NCBI GenBank assembly: GCA_936440205.1
Contig: OW387142.1
Coordinates: forward strand, 15,218,736-15,282,735
Reading direction: 5' to 3'
Length of the DNA: 64,000 bases
DNA from: Lepidonotus clava
Lineage: Eukaryota; Annelida; Polychaeta; Phyllodocida; Polynoidae
A model generated the notes under the pieces. That model was given only the letters and a program-made list of their open reading frames with translations. It was not told where the DNA came from and did not search any database. Positions 12,555-23,079 of the stretch are shown here, piece by piece; the first letter of the stretch is position 1; every line of letters begins with the position of its first letter. Position numbers and translations under genes: made by a program.

Positions 12555-12768
12555 CAGGGTTCTTCCTAGAAAAATATTTCAAGTATCAAATGCCCCATTT
12601 TGCTTAACCTTAGGGAGGCATTTTTGGAAAACTGGGGGGTTTCTGACTATAATCTTAACAAATTTCTGTAATTCTAATGCGGGAATGGCCCCCTCAAAGT
12701 CATCATAATGCGGGAATTGAATTCCTGATGCGGGAATCCCGCATCCCGCACGTCTAGGGAGAACCCTG
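12555..12768. mobile_element. Small hAT-like inverted-repeat transposon
   Basis: The ends are CAGGGTTCTTCCTAGA and the complement of CAGGGTTCTCCCTAGA. The interior repeats AATGCGGGAAT three times. Flanking CATCA occurs on both sides, a shorter duplication than the 8 bp usual for hAT. It sits between the possible first exon of the membrane-tail gene and the LTR element. Confidence 0.65.
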
Positions 12769-12917
12769 CATCATTTGGGGTATCATGGTCACTTACAAAT
12801 AGCCGATACTGCAAAGGCATGAAAGCGGACCAATTTGTGTTTACAAATCTGCTGAAATGCTATACTATAGGAGAGCTTCTATCTGCAGCTTTCGCACTTC
12901 AAGAGCGGCCTCCTAGG

Positions 12918-13337
12918 TGTTACAAAGTAGCACACAACACTGATAGTTCACAGTTGTAGGTTTATTCCAATCAAGCTAGGTCTGTAAACAGCCTAGCCAC
13001 CGTAATCCACTGCCCGGAAACAAGTTGGTCTGCCATCTCTCTCTGCCGTCTCTCTATCTCGCTGACTACCCCGGCCCGTTCTGCCACTGGGGAGACGTGT
13101 CAATGGTTTTGTTACGCTATTGTTTGTCTGCTGACGTCAAAGACTGGGATCGGACCATAGTTTCTTAGAACTTGACGTCAGCAGACCAAACCTCACGCCA
13201 TCCCCAGGGTTGCCGACGATCACACCACCCCTTCTACTAGGGATCATGTGTTCAGCCAGTTTCCGGTCAGTGGTACAAACAGTGGCATAGCTCTCATTAA
13301 TTACATACTCATAGTAAAAATGACACACTGTGTTACA
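12918..13337 (-). repeat. 3' LTR of the Gypsy-type element
   Basis: 420 bp, about 99.5% identical to the copy at 22660-23079. It contains two TGACGTCA (CRE-type) boxes in a perfect 15-bp inverted pair (13126-13140 and 13172-13186) and an AATAAA near its downstream end, which suggests U3 enhancer and R/U5 poly(A) functions. Confidence 0.95.
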
Positions 13338-13352
13338 GTGCCACCCCCCAAC
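13338..13352 (-). other. Polypurine tract
   Basis: Directly inside the 3' LTR the minus strand reads TTGGGGGGTGGCAC, the position and composition expected of the primer for plus-strand DNA synthesis. Confidence 0.75.
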
Positions 13353-14012
13353 AAGATTTTGTCTATCATCCATTAAAGACAAAATCATGCATTAGATGAA
13401 TTGCGTATATAAGGTATAACCATACAGGGTAGTACATAAACGTTGTCTCCGAAGGTAAGTATCTGGTTCTTAAAAACCATCAATATCATGAGTAATCATC
13501 ATGCAAAACAGTCAAAATATACGTACATAAAGTTCAATCAATTGTTAGATATTCATCTTATTCATTGACTAGGCTCCCAATGACCTAAAGGCACTTTAGG
13601 CCTACAAATAAATCAAGTTTACTTATATTGGCATGCTAAACACAAAACACACAAATGATAGAGTAGCAAATGTAGAGTATATGGAGGAATATGTTCATTA
13701 AGACTAGCATGCACATGGAAAGGTAGATATATATATGATTATATAGTTGGATCCAAAATAATGTCTTTCCAGAGAGCGTTTCCCTCTTTCTCTGTAGAGC
13801 CATCCTATGGTGGCCAGCAAAGTATTCTGTAATGATACCTGCAACAACAAATCATTATCCATAAAACAATAAGTCTATGTCACTCATTTTCACTATAACA
13901 TCGCTCGTCTTCACGGTGATCTCCATTGTCACTGAAATTTCACATCGAACTGGCCAGTTCTTGTTTAAGTCACATCGCTGTATGCAGTACATTCTTCGAG
14001 TACTACCTAAGA
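13353..14012 (-). other. Untranslated part of the element between env and the 3' LTR
   Basis: About 660 bp of AT-rich sequence with no supported gene. It is part of the LTR element. Confidence 0.6.
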
Positions 14013-16379
14013 CTACTTATCTCTCCGAGATAGTCGCAGTGTAGTCTTAGGCCGAGATTTTGGTCGAGCTGGAGGTCGGCTATCGCTAGCCCCCAGCTTA
14101 AAGATTGGAGCATTAGCAGTTGATAACTCCACACATATACCACTTGACAATGGAGCAGGGGCTTTGAGTTCAAGAGCATGAGCACCTAGGAGTTTCTGAG
14201 CACTGGTTTTATTAGTCTGAGCACTAGGGGGAGAGTTTTCAGCAACAATGTTTTCAGGGTCAGAGTCACTGCTTTGGGTCAAAATAGAGTTCGGGCGACT
14301 TCCTTGTTGATCCTGTTGTCTGCGCACAGTTTTATTTGAGACTTTGTTCATTGAGGATGTTGATGGAGGGTCAGCGGAGGGTGTAGACGATCTACCACTA
14401 ACACCAAGAGCACTAATCACCCGCTTCACTAGAGCATGGATCACGGCATTTCTTTTCACACATAATACTATTAATATCACAATCACTATCAGTACAATAC
14501 CAGCAATTATGAAATATGGTAATTTGGAATCTGGAATGTGATAACTTCCACTGTTCTTTGAAGCTTCCAACATGTCAATTAAATCTTCTATTGGTTTTGG
14601 TTCCATGGGGGGTAACTTTTTCAAGTCAATGTCAAGATCTAAATTGTATTTCTGAATGGGTTGCCAAATAGGGAGAGCTGTTAAATTTCGTAAGATTGGC
14701 GTGGTAATGCGGGTTTCACGTACCACCTTGTATTCCGATTTCCCTTCAAAATATATTGGTAGCTCCAGTTTGTCAGCAAGAGCACGGCATCCAGATTCCA
14801 GAGTTATCACTTGAAAGGGAGGGGAAACTACAATATGTTCTTCAACTTCTGTTTTTACACAAAGCTTTCTGAGATAAAAGTTTTGATTGGTAGCAACTAA
14901 CCACTGGCCTTCTGATATGTATTTTGCTAGAGGCAGTTTTAACTTGTTTGTAACACGAACCTTGCACATATCTTTAATTTTTCTTAAATCTCGCTGATAC
15001 AAGGACAAAGTACAATACTGATGGCGGTTGGTCTCGTATACGGCAGATGACATAGCGCAAAAATTGATACCTGTTCTGCCACAGTTAATTTGATCATCCA
15101 GAGTTAATATGATATATTCTCGACCGTCTGTACTAATAGCGAAACTTTTAAACTCTAACTCATATTCGGCAGTGACATCGGACTTTCCATAAGGCACTGG
15201 TAGACTAATAGCCTCTTTAATTTTAAATTTGCGAGCTACATCAAGGAGGGGTATTTCTAGAGTAATAACTAGTTGATCTTCTAGGGCCAGTGTGTCTGTT
15301 TGCAAGATTGTATAATAGTACCATGGTTTTTCCCTCGGATCACGAGGTAACATTAAACGATTTGGTATTTCAACCTCAATAGATTTTAATATCTTTACAA
15401 GTTCAGGGGCCGGTAGTAGATTGGGTGACAATTTCTGTGAGGATAGCTTAGATAGCTTCGAATGGAGGTCAGCAATTAGAGCGGTTTCAGCAGTGACAAG
15501 ATCTCTTACTGAGTTTAGATTGGCTTGGTTTTGGGCATGGGATATGACAAATCTTTGAAGTGGTTCCACACGATTTGCAAGAGCGGTAAAGCTTTTGCTC
15601 CACGTGCGCACCATTTTACCCATATCATCAATTATCCTATTTATGGTATGACGATTCTCACTCACCTCCATTCGAGTAACATTAATGAGAGACAGACTTT
15701 CTTTCAGAACGTGCCTTATTACTTGTTGATTTTCTCTTAACTGGTTAACCTCACCCTTTAATTTTTGGGTTTCAAAATATGCCATACCACTAAAAATTCC
15801 TGCGGCCAAACTTAAAAATCTTTTAGGTCTAATATTTTGTCTATTTTCCCTTCTTGAATCTTCTAGTTCACTGTGTCCAACTTGTTTTAGTTCCCTAAAG
15901 TCAATCAAATTTTTAGCATGCATCTCAGACAGAGCTTCTAGTTCCCGTGATTGGCTTCTCATTATGTTGTCATAGTGACGAATCTTTGTGGCTTCTTGTG
16001 AACTTAAGGAGACCTTAGAGGCTTGAAAAACTTGTGATCTGAATAAGGGGTCGCTATGTAACCGAAAGAAATAGGTTTCTGCTTCTTGACTGACATTCCT
16101 GGCTTCTGCAATGATTTTTCCTGTATATTCAACATAACTGTCATAGAGCTTGAAGTCGATGACCAGACCCACTAACCAGCGCGATCTGGTCATGTAAATT
16201 TCATTTTTGGACTGGAAGAACACGTGCTCGATGCCCTCGGTAGGAGTCTGGGATCTCGCGGCGGCAGCAAAAAGTGCCAGACACCTAAAAATTAAAAGAG
16301 ACAAATTTTGACTCTTCTCTTCCCTATAACATGGATGCCAAAAGATTAAGTAGTTCTTTAACTTTACCTTGCCCATCAC
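14013..16379 (-). CDS. env: Envelope-like glycoprotein of the LTR element
   Basis: A 788-residue frame. A hydrophobic signal-like segment lies near residues 28-41. A furin-type RPKR site at 184-187 is followed by a hydrophobic, glycine-containing segment resembling a fusion peptide. A long coiled-coil region follows, then a 20-residue membrane anchor (FIIAGIVLIVIVILIVLC) about 130 residues from the end, and a cytoplasmic tail. This layout matches insect errantivirus Env and baculovirus F-like fusion proteins. The frame overlaps the end of pol; a TTTTTAG acceptor just before the signal segment would fit the spliced env message known for gypsy. Family membership beyond F-like is an inference. 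Confidence 0.8.
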   Translation of the reverse strand: MMGKVKLKNYLIFWHPCYREEKSQNLSLLIFRCLALFAAAARSQTPTEGIEHVFFQSKNEIYMTRSRWLVGLVIDFKLYDSYVEYTGKIIAEARNVSQEAETYFFRLHSDPLFRSQVFQASKVSLSSQEATKIRHYDNIMRSQSRELEALSEMHAKNLIDFRELKQVGHSELEDSRRENRQNIRPKRFLSLAAGIFSGMAYFETQKLKGEVNQLRENQQVIRHVLKESLSLINVTRMEVSENRHTINRIIDDMGKMVRTWSKSFTALANRVEPLQRFVISHAQNQANLNSVRDLVTAETALIADLHSKLSKLSSQKLSPNLLPAPELVKILKSIEVEIPNRLMLPRDPREKPWYYYTILQTDTLALEDQLVITLEIPLLDVARKFKIKEAISLPVPYGKSDVTAEYELEFKSFAISTDGREYIILTLDDQINCGRTGINFCAMSSAVYETNRHQYCTLSLYQRDLRKIKDMCKVRVTNKLKLPLAKYISEGQWLVATNQNFYLRKLCVKTEVEEHIVVSPPFQVITLESGCRALADKLELPIYFEGKSEYKVVRETRITTPILRNLTALPIWQPIQKYNLDLDIDLKKLPPMEPKPIEDLIDMLEASKNSGSYHIPDSKLPYFIIAGIVLIVIVILIVLCVKRNAVIHALVKRVISALGVSGRSSTPSADPPSTSSMNKVSNKTVRRQQDQQGSRPNSILTQSSDSDPENIVAENSPPSAQTNKTSAQKLLGAHALELKAPAPLSSGICVELSTANAPIFKLGASDSRPPARPKSRPKTTLRLSRRDK

Positions 16380-19300
16380 CTCCCTGTGATCCCTCTACTT
16401 TTGATAATATGCCATTGGCGTCTAATTTCCCTGATGTTTTTCTGTTTGACTCTGGTTTACTTACTTTCTTGTTACTAAGATTATATATTCTAGTTCTTTT
16501 TGCTGCAGATGTCTCGGTTGAGCTATCACTGGCCCGGTCTCTTTTATTTAAGGTAAGGCCGGTTGACAACTCAGACTCTGAGTCTGTACTTTCCATTTCT
16601 ATGTTTTCTGCTCTATTTTGAGGTTGCTCTACCTGATGTTGTGTCTCAGGAATACCTAGCCCTAATTCTATAGTAGGCCCTACTTCACCTGAAACTACTT
16701 CGAGTTCTATTGGTTCAGCAGGAGGTGCAGTGTTAGCCCTCAGACGTTCCTGTACTCTAGCGAGAAGAAGATTGTCTTCTGTGTCAAAAGACTCATCTGA
16801 AGATAACATAGTGGCTGCACTACTAGCATTTGGCAACGGCGCTGCAAGGTGCGCCTGGCGCGGTGGGCGTTCGCCATCGGGGGGAGCAGGGATCTCCCAC
16901 TCCAAATTCGCTTTTCTCAAGTGGACTACGTGCACTTTTCTTTGCGTACCGGTAACAACATTTTTCACCAGGAAATTAACTGGTGATAGCTTTTCAACAA
17001 CCCTGTAATAGGGCTGCCAACGTGGATCTAGTTTGCTAGTTCTTTTATGGTTAAAAAGGTATACAGGGTCACCTACCTTTAGGTCAGCGTCCTTAGCCTT
17101 TCTGTTATGGTTTCTCTCCATCCGTCTTCTCGCTTTCTGGTGATGATGATGCACTGCTATCATAGCCTGGTGGTGTCTCTGTAGTATGTTCTCGTGATTC
17201 TCTTCACCCAAATAACGTCTCCGTGGTCTTAAGAGGGTATCCAAGGGTAGAAGAGGATCACGTCCTGTCATGAGATAGAATGGGGAGTGTTTGGTGGTCT
17301 CATGTTCACAGGTTCTGAGTGCCATGAGGGCTGAGGGAACCATAAGGTCCCAGGCTCGTGGGTCACTCAATTGTTTTGAAACGATGTCTCCCCAGACTCG
17401 ATGTAGTCTTTCAAGCTTCCCGTTTGATTGGGGATGGTATGGGCTAGTTCTAATTCTATATATCTTCATGACCTCACATATCTTGGTAACAACCTCATTT
17501 ATGAATTCAGTCCCGTTGTCAGACAGCAAGATTTGTGGACACCCATGTCGAGGTATTATTTCTTCCAACAGCACTCGGGCAACTGTTTGTGCTGATTTGT
17601 CTGGCACTGGATAGAACTCGGGCCAACCTGAGTACATATCGACGAAGGTAATCAGATAGCGGTTACCTTGATGGGACACAGGATAAGGACCACAAGTATC
17701 TATAGCCCACTTTTGGAGAGGAACATTGACCTCATCCATATGTTGTAATGGGGCTGTTTGTTGTTTGAGGTTTCGGGTGTTGCATTGAACACAGTTACTT
17801 ACATGGTGTACCACGTCACGGTATATCCCCTTCCAGTGATACTGGTGACGGACCCGATTGTAGGTCTTATCGACACCCATATGTCCCATCTCGTCATGAC
17901 AGGCTTTCAAAACTATACTCTTTAGGTGTCGTGGAACAACTAGCTTCAACCCGGCTATGGGTTCTTCAGCGATGTAGTACAGTACATTGTTTATGAGCGT
18001 GTAACGAATATCCCCAGTCAATTTTTTTAGGGTGCGATCTTTTCTTTGTTCAACCACCATGTCTAGGGGTTCATGATCAGCAGACAATACAGGTAGACTG
18101 TTGACGTCTGTTTCTTCGTCACCATCAACACCAGTTTCGACCGGGAGTTTCCTTACAGGCACCCTGTCAGTATTGATGACGTTCATTTGTTTACCCTTTT
18201 GTCCCGGCATCCGGCTCAGAAAATCGGCTTGTACATTTTTAGGGCCAGTGATGTACTCAATTGTGCAATTGTACTCAGACAATTCCATAGCCCACTTCTG
18301 TACTTTCACATTTTTAATCTCTGACCGGAATAAAAACTCAAGTGGCTTATGATCAGTTCGGACAATGAATTTCGTTCCATATAAATATGGCCGGAACTTC
18401 CTGATGGCAAAGATCATCGCGTAGGCCTCACGTTCAATGATTGGCCACCGGCTTTGAGTTGAATTGAGGGCATGCGACACGTAATGAATTGCGTGTGGAC
18501 CATCTTCGTCCTCTTGGAGCAAGACAGCTCCAAGAGCAATTTCTGAAGCATCAGTATAAACTACAAAAGGTTTTGTCATATCTGGAAATCCAAGGACAGG
18601 GCGTACAGTCAATGCCTCTTTCAGGGTTTCAAAGGCCTTTTGACAATCAGAATTCCAATGGAATTCAACATTTTTCTTTGTCAACCGGCTCAGAGGTCTA
18701 GCAATGGCAGAAAACCCTGGAATATACCTTCTGTAAAACGATGTCATCCCAATATACGACCTCACTTCCTTGACAGAAGTAGGTGGTGACATCTTTTGTA
18801 TTACTGAGATTTTGTCATTGCATGGAGTGATTCCATTTGGTGTCACTACATGACCCAGATATTCAATCTCATCTCTAAAAAAGCCACACTTTTTCCTTTT
18901 CAATTTCAAGTTAGCCCACCGTAGTCTGTTGAACACCGCTTGCAGGTGAACCAGGTGTTCTTCTGGAGTTTTGGACCAAATGATTATGTCATCCAAATAG
19001 GCAGTAGCAAAAGGTAGTCCCTCCAATACTTTAGACATTAATTCACTAAATATGGCAGGTGCATTTACCAAGCCAAAAGGCATTACGTTATACTCAAAAA
19101 CACCCTTGTGGCATACAAATGCTGTCTTTGGTCTGTCTTCAGGGGCTACCGGGACCTGGTTATAGCCACTCCGAAGATCCAGGGTACTGAAACACTTAGA
19201 ACCCCCAAGAAGTGCCAGTATGTCATCTATGTGTGGGAGGGGATAGTTATATTGGGCTGTATGTGCATTTAACTGCCGATAGTCTACGCAAAGGCGCTGA

Positions 19301-19389
19301 GTGCCATCTTTTTTTCCTACTACCACAACAGGGGCAGTCCAGGGGCTTCGGCTTTGTTGAATAACACCAGCTTCCAACATTTCCTGCAC
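16324..19389 (-). CDS. pol: Pol: reverse transcriptase, RNase H and integrase of the LTR element
   Basis: A 1021-residue frame with RT motifs LDLRSGYNQV, the catalytic YLDD box and LGHVV. RNase H follows (VVYTDAS). The integrase has an HHCC zinc finger (HDEMGHMG to CVQC), the DDE core (AIDTCGPY, DNGTEF, HPQSNGKLER) and a GPY/F-type module (KLDPRWQPYYRV). The C-terminal tail is Ser/Glu-rich. It copies the RNA and inserts the DNA. This is the Ty3/Gypsy domain order, with integrase after RNase H. Confidence 0.92.
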   Translation of the reverse strand: MQEMLEAGVIQQSRSPWTAPVVVVGKKDGTQRLCVDYRQLNAHTAQYNYPLPHIDDILALLGGSKCFSTLDLRSGYNQVPVAPEDRPKTAFVCHKGVFEYNVMPFGLVNAPAIFSELMSKVLEGLPFATAYLDDIIIWSKTPEEHLVHLQAVFNRLRWANLKLKRKKCGFFRDEIEYLGHVVTPNGITPCNDKISVIQKMSPPTSVKEVRSYIGMTSFYRRYIPGFSAIARPLSRLTKKNVEFHWNSDCQKAFETLKEALTVRPVLGFPDMTKPFVVYTDASEIALGAVLLQEDEDGPHAIHYVSHALNSTQSRWPIIEREAYAMIFAIRKFRPYLYGTKFIVRTDHKPLEFLFRSEIKNVKVQKWAMELSEYNCTIEYITGPKNVQADFLSRMPGQKGKQMNVINTDRVPVRKLPVETGVDGDEETDVNSLPVLSADHEPLDMVVEQRKDRTLKKLTGDIRYTLINNVLYYIAEEPIAGLKLVVPRHLKSIVLKACHDEMGHMGVDKTYNRVRHQYHWKGIYRDVVHHVSNCVQCNTRNLKQQTAPLQHMDEVNVPLQKWAIDTCGPYPVSHQGNRYLITFVDMYSGWPEFYPVPDKSAQTVARVLLEEIIPRHGCPQILLSDNGTEFINEVVTKICEVMKIYRIRTSPYHPQSNGKLERLHRVWGDIVSKQLSDPRAWDLMVPSALMALRTCEHETTKHSPFYLMTGRDPLLPLDTLLRPRRRYLGEENHENILQRHHQAMIAVHHHHQKARRRMERNHNRKAKDADLKVGDPVYLFNHKRTSKLDPRWQPYYRVVEKLSPVNFLVKNVVTGTQRKVHVVHLRKANLEWEIPAPPDGERPPRQAHLAAPLPNASSAATMLSSDESFDTEDNLLLARVQERLRANTAPPAEPIELEVVSGEVGPTIELGLGIPETQHQVEQPQNRAENIEMESTDSESELSTGLTLNKRDRASDSSTETSAAKRTRIYNLSNKKVSKPESNRKTSGKLDANGILSKVEGSQGGDGQGKVKELLNLLASML

Positions 19390-19408
19390 TTTGTCTTCTA
19401 TAAACGCT

Positions 19409-20239
19409 TTACGGTTTTAATGAAATAGGTGGGTGATCCCCAACATCTATGGTCATTTCTGTCAGGTGCGTACGGCCTAACTCAAGGTCATTTTCGGCAA
19501 ATAAGTCTTTGTTCTGGTCCAACAACTCATCCAGGGTCCCTGGTGTCCTTTGTCCATCTGTGACATCAATATTACTTATATGACTTACCTGTTTCTTCTG
19601 GTCTGCTTCAGTTACGTGAAGTTTGGCTTCGTCGTCCACCCGTTCTAACTTACCTATTACATTTCCTTTCTTGAATGAATAAGTACGGCCTGTGCTGTTC
19701 ACTAATGCTATGCCAAAATTTCTTCCTTTTTCTATGTAGTTTAGGGAATTTGCGAGCATCAGTCCGGGCTCATCCTTTAGGATTCCTGACTCGGCAGGCA
19801 TGCATACATAATTTCCGTTCTGGTGGTGTGTATATCGTGCTCTCCTTGCCTTTATAAAAGCTGCACTCTGTGGGGCAATACACACATCCTCCACAAGCCT
19901 GACCAGAGAGGCCATTTCCTCGTCATTTTGTAGCGGTATTAAACATTCACCTACCTGTACGGTTGATTGTTCACCATTTATTATAAATCCTTCTTCTTTG
20001 ATGGTGTCCCATCCAATGATCAAAGAGTGACCAATGTCGGGGGAAACTTGGAAAGTTCTAGATAACACGTAAGTCCCGATGTTTAAAGTAAGATCTACCT
20101 CACCTACCTGTTCGAGGGGCGTTTGGTCAGCTGTCACGAGTTGAATCTGGCTCTCTCTGATGGTACCTACCTGATCCATCCTTTTGATCTTATGATACAG
20201 TGCTAAAGAAATGACAGATACTTCTGCACCTGTATCCAT
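19409..20239 (-). CDS. Aspartic protease region of the LTR element
   Basis: The frame opens with the retropepsin active-site motif MDTGAEVSVIS, followed by a second conserved stretch (SLIIGWDTI). It sits between gag and RT, as in Ty3/Gypsy elements. It would mature the Gag and Pol polyproteins. The domain probably begins somewhat upstream of the first methionine. Confidence 0.8.
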   Translation of the reverse strand: MDTGAEVSVISLALYHKIKRMDQVGTIRESQIQLVTADQTPLEQVGEVDLTLNIGTYVLSRTFQVSPDIGHSLIIGWDTIKEEGFIINGEQSTVQVGECLIPLQNDEEMASLVRLVEDVCIAPQSAAFIKARRARYTHHQNGNYVCMPAESGILKDEPGLMLANSLNYIEKGRNFGIALVNSTGRTYSFKKGNVIGKLERVDDEAKLHVTEADQKKQVSHISNIDVTDGQRTPGTLDELLDQNKDLFAENDLELGRTHLTEMTIDVGDHPPISLKP

Positions 20240-20445
20240 GAGGGCCCGTGCTCGAGTGTTTCCGATCTTAATTTGTATTGATGGTTTACTGACATCAAAA
20301 TAACTTACGGTTGCTACGGCCTTAATAGAAAGTTTTTGTGGGTCGAAAAGATCTTGTCTCTGTTCTTTGCCTAATTGCGTGTTATTGGATGTCTTTTCCC
20401 TCTGACATTTGTTTGTGGGTGGGTTTTGAAGATGGGCCCGTCCCT

Positions 20446-21459
20446 CTACCAGCTGGATTGGGGCGGACCCTGTGGCCCATTTCCCTGATTTGGGCTTGAA
20501 GGTTTTTGGATCCAGCAGTCCCTCTTGTAATGTCCGGTTCTGCCACAGTTATAGCAGGCCCCTCTCATTGTCGCGACCCGGTTGGGTCTTTTTCGGCATT
20601 GCATCGCTTTGTGGCCTATGTTGCCACACTGGTAACATGTCCCTTGGAACTTACCTTGCCCCGAGGGCTGGGATACATGCGCTGTCTCTCCCGGGGTAGA
20701 GATTTCGGCTATCTCCATAGGCTCTTCTCGACGGGAGCGGGGCTGCGTGTTATCGTATCCACGATTGCGTAGGTCAAATTTGCGTGTGAGTCTTGTCTCC
20801 TGCACTGCAAGAGCTACTGCTGCCGTAAAAGTAGGAGGCCCTGTCCGCATAATTTTTCTGGCGACATAGGTTTCGCGCAGCCCGTCGACATAGATATCAA
20901 TAAGTTGTTGCGCAATGAGGGGTTGTTCAAGATCGTTACCTGGAAATGCGTCAGTCGCGACGTCCAAAATGCGTTCAGCGTACCCGGTAACACTTTCGTG
21001 TGCCCCTTGTTTCGCACGACGCAGTTGTCTCATCGCGTGACTCGCATCAATATGGTCGCTGAAACGCTCAGTAAGTTCGGCTTTTAGGTCTTGCCACGTT
21101 GCATTTGGGTGGTCGGTTCGGTAGCGGAAAATGAAGTCCGCTACCACACCTGTGGCAGACCTTGCCGCAATATTTAATTTTGAGGCATCGTCACCTCCCA
21201 CCGCCTGTATGTGTCTCTCGACATCTTTGATCCAAACCTTATATTTCTTCGTCTCGCCATTGAAACGTTCGATCGTGGTCAACACCTGTGTATTAACCAT
21301 ATTGCCCACCAGGCGACGCAACTCTTCAACAACCTGCCCATCTTGAGCAGGTTGGGCAGCAGCAGCAGCATTGTGTGCTGCTTCTAATTGCACAATGCGT
21401 TGTTGTGCAGCCAACAATTGTTCTTGGAACTGACCTAATTGTGCAAGTAAATCTTCCAT
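20446..21459 (-). CDS. gag: Gag nucleocapsid-type protein of the LTR element
   Basis: A 337-residue frame with an N-terminal coiled coil, a retrotransposon-gag capsid-like region (FNGETKKYKVWIKDVE onwards) and two CCHC zinc knuckles, CYQCGNIGHKAMQC and CYNCGRTGHYKRDC, near the C-terminus. The knuckles bind the element's RNA during particle assembly. Confidence 0.9.
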   Translation of the reverse strand: MEDLLAQLGQFQEQLLAAQQRIVQLEAAHNAAAAAQPAQDGQVVEELRRLVGNMVNTQVLTTIERFNGETKKYKVWIKDVERHIQAVGGDDASKLNIAARSATGVVADFIFRYRTDHPNATWQDLKAELTERFSDHIDASHAMRQLRRAKQGAHESVTGYAERILDVATDAFPGNDLEQPLIAQQLIDIYVDGLRETYVARKIMRTGPPTFTAAVALAVQETRLTRKFDLRNRGYDNTQPRSRREEPMEIAEISTPGETAHVSQPSGQGKFQGTCYQCGNIGHKAMQCRKRPNRVATMRGACYNCGRTGHYKRDCWIQKPSSPNQGNGPQGPPQSSW

Positions 21460-22659
21460 TTTGTTATGTAAGATATCTTCACACTATTCAACTTTCTATT
21501 TCCTCTAACTCAATCTATAACTCCTTACCTTTTGACTCTATATCCTATTGTTTCTTATTCACTCACTACCTCACAGTTTACCTACTCACAACATATACTT
21601 GAGAAACATTTACTTTTCTTATGTATCTAACTCTCTTCTTTCATTTTATTTAATCCCCAGAACAGCCTTTTCTGTCTCCTTAAGCCTTTACTTTCCTAGA
21701 CTTAAAGCTCTTTCTATTGTGTGTATACCGATTCTATAGAGAAACCGCTCCTGACTTTTTTTACATTAAAGGTCATTTGTTTTGTCAGCACCCAGATAGG
21801 CACCCAGATAGGCACCCTGACTCAGGTTCACATCGGCCCACTGCCCTTTATCTGGCTCTCCCTATCAGTGCACAGACAGCGTTACCATTGGAGGGGAAGG
21901 CCCAGTATTAAAGGGGCCCAACATACAAACACACAGACGGTTGGTTCCATGAAACAATAGCAATCAGATTTCACCAGTTAAACTTGGTACTACACTCAAA
22001 TTTTTGCCTATTTTTGTATTTGTTTCCCCAACAACTTTTAGTTTCATGCACTTCTAATAACAATTTTCATGAGGTAAATCTTAACAGAGTGAACTGACCA
22101 TTGTACTACAATGTCTGTAATATGTGTATAGCAAGTTCCTAATCACCATTGTTATTTCACAATAACACTTTTTTTTCACAGTTTTTATATTTCATGCATG
22201 GTTGCAAGACCAATACAGCCTTCTCAAATAGTACCGGGGGTTGTTGCTGTTTAAAGTGGAATAAAGTATCTTTGTAATCAGTTCACAGGATCCATATATG
22301 ATGGGGGTTGCTTCAATAGTTATTAAAAAGTGCTACCAGTGCTCAGATTAAAATATGAGATTTATGAGTGGTCCCAAAATAGTCTTTTTCGTGCTCATAT
22401 GCTCAAAAGCCCTACTCACATAATGTATTGCAGCATCATCGGCTGGTCACAGGCCTGACGCCTGGATGTTGACGGTCACACGATTGTCAGCCCGGGTTGT
22501 CGTTGACAGCAGAGGGGTCGTTGAGGGAGGGCCCGCTCGGTCTGCAGGGTTGGCCGGTAACGTTGCTCCGAGCAAAGGGGATTGTTGGATAAAGTTCACA
22601 GATTTGATGGTGAAATCTGTCACCTTCCTGGTCACGGCTCCACGATCTGTGTGCTACTC
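21460..22659 (-). other. 5' leader of the LTR element
   Basis: 1.2 kb between the 5' LTR and gag with no supported gene. It includes two near-identical direct copies of CACCCAGATAGG (21790-21812). The primer-binding site should lie at its right end; TGGAGCCGTGACC, about 18 bases inside the LTR, is a candidate, but I could not match it to a particular tRNA. Confidence 0.55.
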
Positions 22660-22675
22660 TGTTACAAAGTAGCAC
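22651..22675 (-). other. Stem-loop across the LTR/leader junction
   Basis: GTGCTACT (22651-22658) pairs perfectly with AGTAGCAC (22668-22675) around a 9-base loop containing the LTR end. Retroviruses have a comparable U5-leader stem beside the primer site, used in initiating reverse transcription and in integrase recognition. Confidence 0.6.
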
Positions 22676-23079
22676 ACAACACTGATAGTTCACAGTTGTA
22701 GGTTTATTCCAATCAAGCTAGGTCTGTAAACAGCCTAGCCACCGTAATCCACTGCCCGGAAACAAGTTGGTCTGCCGTCTCTCTCTGCCGTCTCTCTATC
22801 TCGCTGACTACCCCGGCCCGTTCTGCCACTGGGGAGACGTGTCAATGGTTTTGTTACGCTATTGTTTGTCTGCTGACGTCAAAGACTGGGATCGGACCAT
22901 AGTTTCTTAGAACTTGACATCAGCAGACCAAACCTCACGCCATCCCCAGGGTTGCCGACGATCACACCACCCCTTCTACTAGGGATCATGTGTTCAGCCA
23001 GTTTCCGGTCAGTGGTACAAACAGTGGCATAGCTCTCATTAATTACATACTCATAGTAAAAATGACACACTGTGTTACA
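22660..23079 (-). repeat. 5' LTR of the Gypsy-type element
   Basis: 420 bp, TG...CA ends, about two differences from the 3' LTR. It would drive transcription leftward through the element. Confidence 0.95.

Noticed and set aside
13137-13388. 83-codon frame in the 3' LTR, repeated in the 5' LTR
   Set aside because: Untranslated LTR sequence; its repetition only reflects LTR identity.
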